DNA of 64,000 nucleotides from Ypsolopha sequella. Lineage: Eukaryota; Arthropoda; Insecta; Lepidoptera; Ypsolophidae. Position 1 is the first letter of the stretch. Each line of letters opens with the position of its first letter. The DNA is taken from assembly GCA_934047225.1 (NCBI GenBank), contig OW203986.1, forward strand, positions 18,169,221 to 18,233,220, written 5' to 3'. Made by a program: the position numbers and the translations under genes. The notes beneath the pieces were generated by a model. That model searched no databases and had not been told where the DNA came from. It was given only the letters and a program-made list of their open reading frames with translations. Positions 56,311 to 64,000 of the stretch are shown piece after piece.

Positions 56311-56713
56311 CGTTCCTGAATACTCAACCAACTTAATTTTGCAGTTTTGTTTTATAAATTTTATAAGTTTGTAATTTCAGTTTAAGGTATTTAAGTACAT
56401 TTACTTACTTAAATGTGACGGAACCCCCAGGGTACGAGTTCTACTCACACTTGACTGGTTTTTGTATTTTGCCAAAACCCTTAAAAGAAGAATATATTAT
56501 ATCCAAAAATGTCGACGTTTTAGAGCAATTTTCATGACAGATTTGTAGTCGAGAACGTTGATTTTAAATCATATTTACATTTCTATTGCAAAATTTTATA
56601 TAGGTGCTATAGTCAGATCCGCTGAACTAAACACGCCCAACAACAAAAGACGACTTTGTGTAAACTAGAGTGGCACTTCGTTTCATTTAATTTCATTTTT
56701 ATAAAATTTGCAG

Positions 56714-57692
56714 TGGTTTTACTAACACTGCAATTATTATATGGAACTGTTTCCTCAAACCAAGACAAAATAGTAAGTGGTCTAAAGGAACTTGTCGAAC
56801 GGATTCAAGGTATTACAAATACAGTTACCAATAAGATACAGGATTTACCAGAAAAACGAAAAGAAAATCATTTTGGTTCACTGAATAAACTACTTGATGA
56901 TGCAACAAACAGTAGACCAATTGACAATGTAAACAAGGATAGTAAAATTTTCCTTAATCAGTTAAGTGATGTTTTTAAAAAAGAAAAGAGTTTCTCTAAT
57001 GAAGTTAACGCCGTGGGTGACGATGAGATTGTACCACGTAGTTCTAGTATTTTGGATAATCATCCAGGAAACCTAACATCTGGATATGAAGTTTTTGAAG
57101 TCGATAAGGATATAGAATTTTCAAAGGAACATGAGCAATACCCAAGTCCAATATTCAATATGTATAATAAAGTTGGTGATAATAAGAAAAATCATGATCA
57201 ACGAGATCCCACCAATGAAAAAGGAGATAATGAAAACGATGCGTACTGGGTTGACAAAGAAGACCCTCAAAACTACGTGCAGCAGGGACCAACTGTCCTC
57301 GAACAATTACTTAAGCAAAAAAACCGTCATGATAATCATCACAAACACCACAAAAAGAGGACTTATTTAAAACCCAATGATTTAACTGGCTACGCGGGGC
57401 TTTTTGATTTTAATAACGAGTATGACCAACCAGAAAATGATTATCAGACTGAAGCAAATCAACTTGGGGATTTTAAAAGTCTTTTGAAGAATTATAACGC
57501 TTTTCAGGATCACAATAACTTGCAATCATATTATTTGAATACACATGTGCCAAGCGATCTTCAATTTCAAAAACCCACTGATTTTCGTAGCTTGAGTGAT
57601 GGGACAAGTCTTGATAAATATTCAAAGGTGTATGTGATACTGAATCCGCAAGCATTGAAAAAGCCGAAACCCAAAAGCAAAGTTGCTCAACT
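56714..57692 (+). CDS. Secreted low-complexity protein, coding exon 1 of 3 seen (5' end open)
   Basis: Main exon of a host gene I do not recognise. The frame is open from 56626 but has no ATG until residue NMYNKV, so the true start must be spliced on. 'ataaaatttgcag' at 56701-56713 is a fitting acceptor, and one upstream base plus TG completes a codon. The first residues VLLTLQLLYGTVSS look like a signal peptide core, so the protein is probably secreted. The rest of the exon (~325 residues) is rich in Asn, Asp, Lys and Gln and looks disordered. It has a His/Lys cluster (NRHDNHHKHHKKR) and ends ALKKPKPKSKVAQ. The apparent stop at 57694 lies inside the donor GTAAGT (57693-57698). Together with the next two exons the protein is about 515 residues. 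Confidence 0.7.
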
Positions 57693-58009
57693 GTAAGTCT
57701 TATTATAGAATTAAATTAAACTTGAGAGGGAATTCATGATGTTAACAAACGGCTCACCTCAATATGTATATTATAATATATTATTGAGGAGAGGAAACAT
57801 ACAATATAGAAAAATTCATAGGGTAACCCTATGGGTCTAACAAAGTGTTATATTCAAATTGGGTTAAGCAAAGTCTATTCAAATCGCTAAGGGTATCCCT
57901 GTAAACCTATCACAGTATCAGGCAGTATCAATAGTTTTTATTTGTCTGTCTGTCGGTTTGCTTATCATAAGTTATTTACACCAATATTATAAAGTGTTTG
58001 TGAGCTTGG

Positions 58010-58510
58010 ATGTAGGAAGTAATCTCCGATTCTGAAATTTCTTTCTCCTACAAGAAGCTACATTATCCCTAAGTGCTATAAGCTGTAGTTTGTTCCCTGG
58101 GGATGGATAGTTCTTTAGGGACATAGTCATTAATTACATTCACGCGGGTAATCACTACACTACTACCGATTTTAAAATTCATTCACTGTTGTAATGGATA
58201 CAATTTACTTGGACATAGGCTATAGCTTTTTTTCCTGGGGACAGGCAGTTCCCTAGGGACATAGTCATTAATAACTACGAAATCGATTTTGAAAATTCTT
58301 TTCCTCCTGTAATGGGTAGACTCTTCAGTTGGAAAAAGGCTATAGTTTGTTCCCTGGGGACGGGTAGTTATTAATTAAATTAATTAAATTCGCGTGGATT
58401 TTGAAAATTCTTTCACTGTTGTAATGGTACGACTCTGTACTTGGACATAGGCTGTATATGTAGTTTGTTCCCTGTGGACAGGCAGTTCCGTAGGGACATA
58501 GACATTAATA
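58010..58510 (+). repeat. Degenerate ~120-bp tandem array (about 4 units) in intron 1
   Basis: Units share 'ttttgaaaattctttcact', 'gttgtaatgg', 'tggacataggctata', 'gtttgttccctggggac' and 'gggacatagtcatta'. They belong to the common moth repeat whose end 'agccgcaggcaaaagct' is seen at 58633. The units differ by indels and by loss of the middle part. Confidence 0.75.
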
Positions 58511-58897
58511 GGACATACTCACATAGGGTGATATACAATGATTTTCATGAAAAAAAAAGGCAAAGTCACGTACATTAAATTATTGGTCCGAAAAATATGA
58601 AAAGATTCGATAAGACTACCTAAAATCTTAATCAAAGAGCAAAGCCGCAGGCAAAAGCTGGTATATTTATAATTAATTACTGTTGCGTTTTAATATTTGC
58701 CTGTCATCGGTATTTTGCAATAATTTAATGAAATGGACATGACTTTGAAGTGAAATATATGACTTGTTTAAATGCCTACGTATTTTCGTAATACATTAAT
58801 ACGTAAATATTAAAGTTTAATTGCATACAATACAGGGCAAAATAAAATCACAAAAAAAAATCACTAACCAATTTTTTTTGTACATAATATTTTTCAG

Positions 58898-59022
58898 CCT
58901 ATCCCGTGTATTTTCTAACCTTCTAAAAAACAAGGGCGTGCCTAAGGATAACCTGAAATATAGAGATTATCTTGGACAAAGCCGCCGCCGCCAGAGACGT
59001 TCCATAAATGTGCAACAAATAG
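58898..59022 (+). CDS. Secreted low-complexity protein, coding exon 2
   Basis: It is bounded by 'atatttttcag' and 'aaatag|gtaact'. It enters with the third base of a Leu codon left open by exon 1 (ct|c) and leaves one base, exactly the phase exon 3 needs. It reads SRVFSNLLKNKGVPKDNLKY, then RDYLGQSRRRQRRSINVQQI. The run RRRQRR is a plausible proprotein-convertase cleavage site. Length 125 bp. Intron 1 (57693-58897) contains an inverted fragment and a degenerate tandem array. Confidence 0.75.
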
Positions 59023-59566
59023 GTAACTAATTTTAAAAATGACAAAAGTTTTAAGGGTCTTCTGATTTAATTAGGACGAGTTTTGACAAGCTGTAAAAAA
59101 TTACCAGAATTTAGATGACCCTGTCTTAAGTTTCAAGAGAAGATCCAGAAGTTGTAGGTAGTTAGTCCAAATGTCATAGAACCGATAAGATCTCGTTGCA
59201 GGTATAGATAAATCTGTCTTGTAGTAAAATACATCGAGCAGCTACCCCCGACAGAAAAATGCCAGTCAGTCCAATTTCGTCAGCTAACCCGTCTTAAAAA
59301 TCAGAGTGCAACAAATATTGGTGGAATTTATTTTGAACAAACCAACAAGTGTCATTTCGCCTCTTTGGGGTTACTTCTTCTAGTAAATTAAAATGATAAT
59401 TATTCTAATGTTATTCGTGGTTTTTATTTAATTAAATTATTATATATTTTGAAGTGGATACTTCGTTATTTCTACGCATCCTATACGAAATGTTTAGAAC
59501 TCTTACGTCACTTCCCGAATGACTTTTTTAGCGAAGGATAATTTTATTCTTATTATTGATTTCTAG

Positions 59567-59765
59567 CCTTTCGCCCGCGGCTCCGCCCGCGTTTATTAAA
59601 ATGTTTTTCGTAAAACCCTTTTCAGTTTGGAGGTTTTTTTATCAATAGCCTATATGTTGACGAGGGTCAATTTGATGATAATAAAGAAAACTGCATCCAA
59701 ATCAGTTGGGTGGTTCTCGAGTTAAAACGGAACATTCATACATACAGATAGAGAAAAATTCAAAA
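59567..59765 (+). repeat. Moth 'cccgcggctccgcccgcg' repeat in intron 2
   Basis: It opens 'cgcccgcggctccgcccgcg' and contains 'atcaatagcctatatgttga', 'caaatcagttgggtggttct' and 'acatacagatagag'. It is the opposite end or orientation of the repeat at 40200-40797. Confidence 0.6.
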
Positions 59766-59828
59766 AATTTTAGTATTGGCTAATAACTTATTTCATTTAA
59801 AATTTCACAATTATTTTCAGTGTATAGA

Positions 59829-60718
59829 GTGTTCTAGCGGAATGTATCTCGCTGCTTAAGTTCTGGTACAGGAATCAAACAAACCGAGTGAGATGGGCTG
59901 GTGCTCTTTCTGAAAGTTATATTTTGGATTGTGGTGTAAGACAGGGCGGACTGACCTCACCAACCTTGTTTAATTTGTATACTAATGATCTGATCGGGGA
60001 GCTCGGCAGTCTGCATGTCGGATGCTACGTAGATGGAACCTGTGTCAATAACATCAGTTATGCTGACGACATGGTACTGCTGAGCCCGTCGTTCAGTGCA
60101 CTTAGGAAGCTGTTGACTACTTGCGAGCGGTACGCGGAGGGGCACGGTCATAAGTACAACTGTAAAAAGAGTGAGGTCTTGGTATTTAAGGCTGGTAATT
60201 ATCGGCCTAGTAAAATACCTCCTGTTGTACTAAATGGGTCGGCCCTTCCAGTTGTAGACCGCTTCAAGTATCTTGGTCATGTCGTGACGGAGGACCTCGG
60301 AGATGACTCCGATATTGAAAGAGAACGCAGGGCGTTGGCGGTGAGGAGCAACATGCTGGCCCGCAGGTTCGCTCGATGCACAAAAGATGTTAAAATAACA
60401 CTATTTAAAGCTTATTGCCAATCGTTCTACTCGAGCGGCCTGTGGGTTAATTACACGCAACGAGCCTACAACGCCCTGCGTGTGCAATACAACAACGCCT
60501 TTAGGATGCTGTTGCGGCTGCCGCGATTCTGCAGTGCATCTGGCATGTTTGCGGAGGCGCGTACAGATGATTTCTACGCCATAATGCGCAAGAAAACTGC
60601 CTCTATGCTACTCAGACTACGGGGCAGTGGCAACGGCATCCTGAAGACGATTGCGGACCAAATGGATTGTCCCATCCAGAAATTCTGGATGGAAAGATCC
60701 ATTGGGTTATTTAAATAA
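59829..60718 (+). CDS. LINE reverse transcriptase, 5'-truncated, frame intact
   Basis: An open frame without internal stops, from about 59829 to a TAA at 60716-60718. It begins ECISLLKFWYRNQTNRVRWA. Polymerase motifs in order: GVRQGGLTSPTLFNLYTNDL (substrate-binding loop) and ISYADDMVLLS with the catalytic YADD. The thumb region follows with FKYLGHVV, then ERERRALAVRSNMLARRFAR and a C-terminal RLPRFCSASGMFAEARTDDF. No endonuclease domain and no start remain. This matches a conserved LINE frame I have seen in moths; the clade is uncertain. A ~115-base 3' UTR ends in (TTTA)n at about 60800-60835. It lies in intron 2 of the secreted-protein gene, same strand. Confidence 0.85.
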
Positions 60719-61206
60719 TCAATTATATACATGTTCCCTTTTTTACTAACCTAGTTTTAAGCCTAACACTAACCTACCTATGGATTTTTAATCTGAAAAT
60801 AAACAGTCATTTATTTTATTTATTTATTTTATAGACACGACTTTCTTTTCTACTACTCTATTACTAGTATAGATTACGATTTTTAATCGTTCATTATATA
60901 AACATAGTTATTACTTGATCGGAAGAATAGAAGTTTAGAAATTACATCGAAAGCGAATGCGCTGCCATCACTGACATATTATTATGATATCTATGACCGC
61001 CATTAATTCTTACCTCTGTGACATAATAAGTATCCACTTAAATATAATTTACGACTGTATCTCTGACGTAACCCGCTCCTTTTTATACTTTTATAATTCC
61101 TATTAATACACTTATAGATAATTATAAAAATAACCTTATATACCTATTAATCCACAATGGTTCTCAACATTTAAATCATCAAAACTATTTTTTTATGTTT
61201 GAACAG

Positions 61207-61649
61207 ATCTTTCAGAGTCAGATGGTGAATTCAGTACAGATGAAGTCTATGAACCTAAACGTAAGCGGGCTCCCGTGCCAAAACGACCAATACCAGTTAG
61301 AGATGAAACCAGTGACAGCGCATCTGAAGGTGGTGGCAGCGCCATAAGAGGCGGTGCCGGGCCAAAAGTTGGTTTTGGAGGTGGCCAAAAATTTGGTGGC
61401 GAAAATAAAGGATTTAAGGCTCTAGGTGGAAACAGTAAAGGAAATATTGGAATTGGGAGACCTGGAAGCATACGGAGTGGAGGATCGGGTGGAGGTAGTT
61501 TTGGAGGAAATAAGGGTTCTAAAGTTAGAGGTGGAAGGAGTAGAGGCGGCAGCGGTGTGGGCAGAAGTGGCGGTGCTGGTCGCACTTCCATTCCATACAT
61601 TGGGGGAGGAAGAAATGTATACGAAAAAAAAGAATATAAATATGAATAG
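61207..61649 (+). CDS. Secreted protein, terminal exon 3 with glycine-rich tail
   Basis: It follows 'atgtttgaacag'. The split codon g|at gives Asp and the frame continues LSESDGEFSTDEVYEPKRKR, an acidic then basic stretch. About 100 residues of Gly/Ser/Arg/Lys repeats follow (for example GGSGGGSFGG and GGRSRGGSGVGRSGG), with the end RNVYEKKEYKYE and stop TAG at 61647-61649. Gly-rich tails of this kind occur in secreted structural, silk, cuticle or immune proteins, but no family signature is visible, so the function is unknown. An opposite-strand Pro-rich frame (61247-61600) is a shadow. Intron 2 (59023-61206) hosts a LINE in the same orientation. Confidence 0.75.
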
Positions 61650-61662
61650 TAAAAAGCGTATC

Positions 61663-61668
61663 AATAAA
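61663..61668 (+). terminator. Polyadenylation signal AATAAA of the secreted-protein gene
   Basis: AATAAA lies 13 bases after the stop codon and is followed by 'tgattgtctcttttatactt', a T-rich downstream element. It marks the likely gene end at about 61685-61700. Confidence 0.65.
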
Positions 61669-61871
61669 TGATTGTCTCTTTTATACTTATGGTTTTTCCG
61701 TTTATTTTACAAAAAAATTAAATGAAACAGTGACTCCCAAAGATGACACGTCATGATCTCATCGAAAGCTCGACCTATGTCTCCTTGCACAGATACAGTG
61801 AGTTCTGTTTTTAAAATATTTACGAAACAGTGATAGTTAATGAACTTTGCGATCTACCAGCGTGAATTTCG

Positions 61872-62136
61872 TATATAAGGTCTTTCAATTTAAATGGAAA
61901 GTAATTTAAGAGGTGATTCAGTATCGTTAATACATCACATTCCACTGCAAAGCACTTTTTTGCGCGAACTTTTTTTCACTTCTCAGTACAAAGTGGTCCG
62001 ATCACTTCACTCAGTTTGTATGGACAAGTGAAGAAAAAGTTCGCGCAAAAATGTACATTTCAGTGGAATGTGATGTATTAACGATACTGAATCACCTCCT
62101 TAATTACTTTTCATTTACATTGAAAGACCCTATATA
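61872..62136. mobile_element. ~265-bp MITE with ~110-bp terminal inverted repeats
   Basis: 'ggtctttcaatttaaatg' and 'gattcagtatcgttaataca' with 'tcacattccactg' on the left are mirrored on the right ('cagtggaatgtga', 'tgtattaacgatactgaatc', 'catttacattgaaagacc'). The outer edge is 'tatata' on both sides. It lies just downstream of the secreted-protein gene. Confidence 0.8.
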
Positions 62137-62683
62137 GGTAGAAATACGTCCAACAATGAGGTATTATAATTTCATTGCGTAAAATATTTTTTAATACAGT
62201 TGCTCAAAAAGTGGCGTATTGCAGGGACGTATAGCGTTCGGGATGTGGGCTATTACATACTCGAGCTTTTTCTTTACCTTTTCCGAACTCGTGCGTTCTC
62301 TTTCCCAACTGTCAAAATAATGTCTATTAAAAAGAAAAAACCAACCACGAAGTTTTTACTAAAAAAAAAATCAAAGAAGTTTTTATGACTCATGCAAATA
62401 TTTCTAAAAAGAAGCTACTATTTTGTTTCAATATCAGATTTAATTATTTGATTCAATGAGTTAGGTTAGGTTTCATTTCATTTCATCTAATTAAATTTCA
62501 TTTTCATTTTCATTTGATATCAATAAAAAAAAATATACTCAAGACTTGGCTGTATGGGCATAGTTCCCTTTGCCTACCCAGAATGGGTGAAGAAAACAAA
62601 AAAAAATCTCTGCTTATATTCTTTTACGGTTGGCGCCATTTTCCAAAAATTTTCTTTGCGGGTTTAGTTGTTTATTGCACAAA

Positions 62684-62833
62684 ATGAGTAATTTCGACGA
62701 TATTTTATTTGAATTGACACCACCGGAACTCAGTATAATTGCACAAAATGCTTCGGAGAACATTTTACCGGAAAAGTCAAAAAGTCGCTACATATCTACA
62801 TACGAAGAATTTATTGCGTGGAGTATTAGTTAG
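62684..62833 (+). pseudogene. Crypton-type tyrosine recombinase, N-terminal stub (unit 1)
   Basis: After the ATG the frame reads MSNFDDILFELTPPELSIIA, then NILPEKSKSRYISTYEEFIA plus WSIS and a stop. The sequence 'ELS.IA..A..N.LP.KS...Y...Y..F..W' is the start of the core-binding region I know from Crypton-like tyrosine recombinases in insects. The rest of that protein, including the catalytic R-H-R-Y, is absent. The element is therefore non-autonomous. Starting 54 bases upstream (62630) would add KNFLCGFSCLLHK-like residues that do not fit the family, so I take the Met at 62684. Confidence 0.5.
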
Positions 62834-62913
62834 TTGAGTTTATTGTGTTTTTATTATTTTATTAAATTGCTTCATTTTTTCGCAACTGTATTAAAAATAG
62901 TTGTTCAGTACAC

Positions 62914-63024
62914 GTGCGGAACCGTCATTGCAACTTGTTCCGACTGTCAACCCTCACCTTCGGCTGCGCCTCGGCTCGGGTAGACATTTGTCGGAACTCT
63001 TTGCAATGACAGGCTTTCCGCACT
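62914..63024. repeat. Hairpin near the end of duplication unit 1
   Basis: 'gtgcggaaccgtcattgcaa' and 'ttccgactgtcaaccc' are mirrored by 'gggtagacatttgtcggaa' and 'ttgcaatgacaggctttccg' plus 'cac'. The GC-rich loop reads 'ttcggctgcgcctcggctc'. The same hairpin recurs at 63767-63877 in unit 2. Confidence 0.75.
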
Positions 63025-63536
63025 CGTAATGAAATATACTATTTTAATACAGTTGCTCAAAAAGTGGCGTATTGCAGGGACGTATAGCGTTCGGGATGTG
63101 GGCTATTACATACTCGAGCTTTTTCTTTACCTTTTCCGAACTCGTGCGTTCTCTTTCCCAACTGTCAAAATAATGTCTATTAAAAAGAAAAAACCAACCA
63201 CGAAGTTTTTACTAAAAAAAAAATCAAAGAAGTTTTTATGACTCATGCAAATATTTCTAAAAAGAAGCTACTATTTTGTTTCAATATCAGATTTAATTAT
63301 TTGATTCAATGAGTTAGGTTAGGTTTCATTTCATTTCATCTAATTAAATTTCATTTTCATTTTCATTTGATATCAATAAAAAAAAATATACTCAAGACTT
63401 GGCTGTATGGGCATAGTTCCCTTTGCCTACCCAGAATGGGTGAAGAAAACAAAAAAAAATCTCTGCTTATATTCTTTTACGGTTGGCGCCATTTTCCAAA
63501 AATTTTCTTTGCGGGTTTAGTTGTTTATTGCACAAA

Positions 63537-63686
63537 ATGAGTAATTTCGACGATATTTTATTTGAATTGACACCACCGGAACTCAGTATAATTGCACAAA
63601 ATGCTTCGGAGAACATTTTACCGGAAAAGTCAAAAAGTCGCTACATATCTACATACGAAGAATTTATTGCGTGGAGTATTAGTTAG
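63537..63686 (+). pseudogene. Crypton-type tyrosine recombinase, N-terminal stub (unit 2)
   Basis: Same frame as in unit 1, shifted by 853 bases, with no difference that I could see. The last 100 bases of the window (63899-64000) hold nothing recognisable. Confidence 0.5.
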
Positions 63687-64000
63687 TTGAGTTTATTGTG
63701 TTTTTATTATTTTATTAAATTGCTTCATTTTTTCGCAACTGTATTAAAAATAGTTGTTCAGTACACGTGCGGAACCGTCATTGCAACTTGTTCCGACTGT
63801 CAACCCTCACCTTCGGCTGCGCCTCGGCTCGGGTAGACATTTGTCGGAACTCTTTGCAATGACAGGCTTTCCGCACTCGTAATGAAATATACTATTTTGA
63901 GACATTTCCTCACAGAGCAATCAAATTTTACGCCTTAATCTCCTTGATTTCGATAATTTATTGGTGTCCTCTATTAAATACATACAATATTATGTTGTTT

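Larger units (their letters stand above)
62193..63898 (+). repeat. 853-bp head-to-tail duplication (two units)
   Basis: Unit 1 spans 62193-63045 and unit 2 spans 63046-63898. Both start AATACAGTTGCTCAAAAAGT and end ATATACTATTTT. I saw no differences between them. Each unit holds a 62-codon Lys-rich frame near its start (probably not real), a Crypton-like N-terminal frame in the middle and a hairpin near its end. The junction reads tactatttt|aatacag. The left flank also has TATTTT before the first unit and the array ends in TATTTT, so a short direct repeat borders each unit. Confidence 0.9.

Noticed and set aside
61247..61600. 117-codon Pro-rich minus-strand frame
   Set aside because: Shadow of the glycine-rich exon 3 (GGN codons read as NCC).
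62200..62388. 62-70-codon frame ending KKKKPTTKFLLKKKSKKFL (also 63029-63241)
   Set aside because: Lys-rich low complexity driven by poly(A) tracts; duplicated only because the 853-bp unit is duplicated.
1..64000. CRISPR arrays, rRNA genes, bacterial operons
   Set aside because: None seen; the tandem arrays present lack the regular repeat-spacer form and the sequence is clearly animal.

Overview
This is an AT-rich, gene-poor, transposon-dense stretch of animal genome. It most likely comes from a moth or butterfly (Lepidoptera). I infer this from many repeat families that I associate with Lepidoptera: tRNA-headed SINEs ending in the 'gaggaaacctgca' motif, the 'agggttccgtaccc ... cacttggccggt' repeat, the 'cccgcggcttcgcccgcg' repeat, BEL/Pao and non-LTR retrotransposon fragments, and many MITEs. 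The only convincing host gene is spliced with GT-AG introns and has a polyadenylation signal. No bacterial, viral or CRISPR features were seen.

Layout. 0-6.5 kb: a LINE fragment, a 1.1-kb palindrome that carries a tRNA-like sequence and a small Cys-rich reading frame in both arms, a BEL/Pao reverse transcriptase fragment, and several MITEs. 6.58-24.04 kb: the main feature of the window, a 17.46-kb giant LTR element. It has two almost identical 4.75-kb direct repeats that begin TG and end CA, an ATAC target-site duplication, a primer-binding-like site, a purine tract, and an 8-kb internal domain without any gag or pol frame. This is the layout of a LARD (large retrotransposon derivative). It sits inside one terminal inverted repeat of an older Tc1/mariner-type MITE, so the empty site can be read directly. 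24-56 kb: dispersed SINEs, LINE ends, MITEs with readable target-site duplications (TA, 3 bp, 8 bp), a transposon with a broken DDE transposase (48.3-49.3 kb), and a GC-rich island with inverted ends (43.9-44.3 kb).

56.7-61.65 kb: a three-exon gene on the + strand whose reading frame stays open across both introns. It encodes a secreted, low-complexity protein with a glycine-rich tail, and I do not recognise it. Intron 1 holds a degenerate ~120-bp tandem array. Intron 2 holds a LINE with an open reverse transcriptase frame. 62.2-63.9 kb: a perfect-looking 853-bp head-to-tail duplication. Each unit carries a frame resembling the N-terminus of Crypton-type tyrosine recombinases.

The window reads as layered transposon insertions around one host gene rather than as a cooperating gene cluster. 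The giant non-coding LTR element is the best candidate for something undescribed: it looks recently moved, lacks its own proteins, and would need a partner element to supply them.
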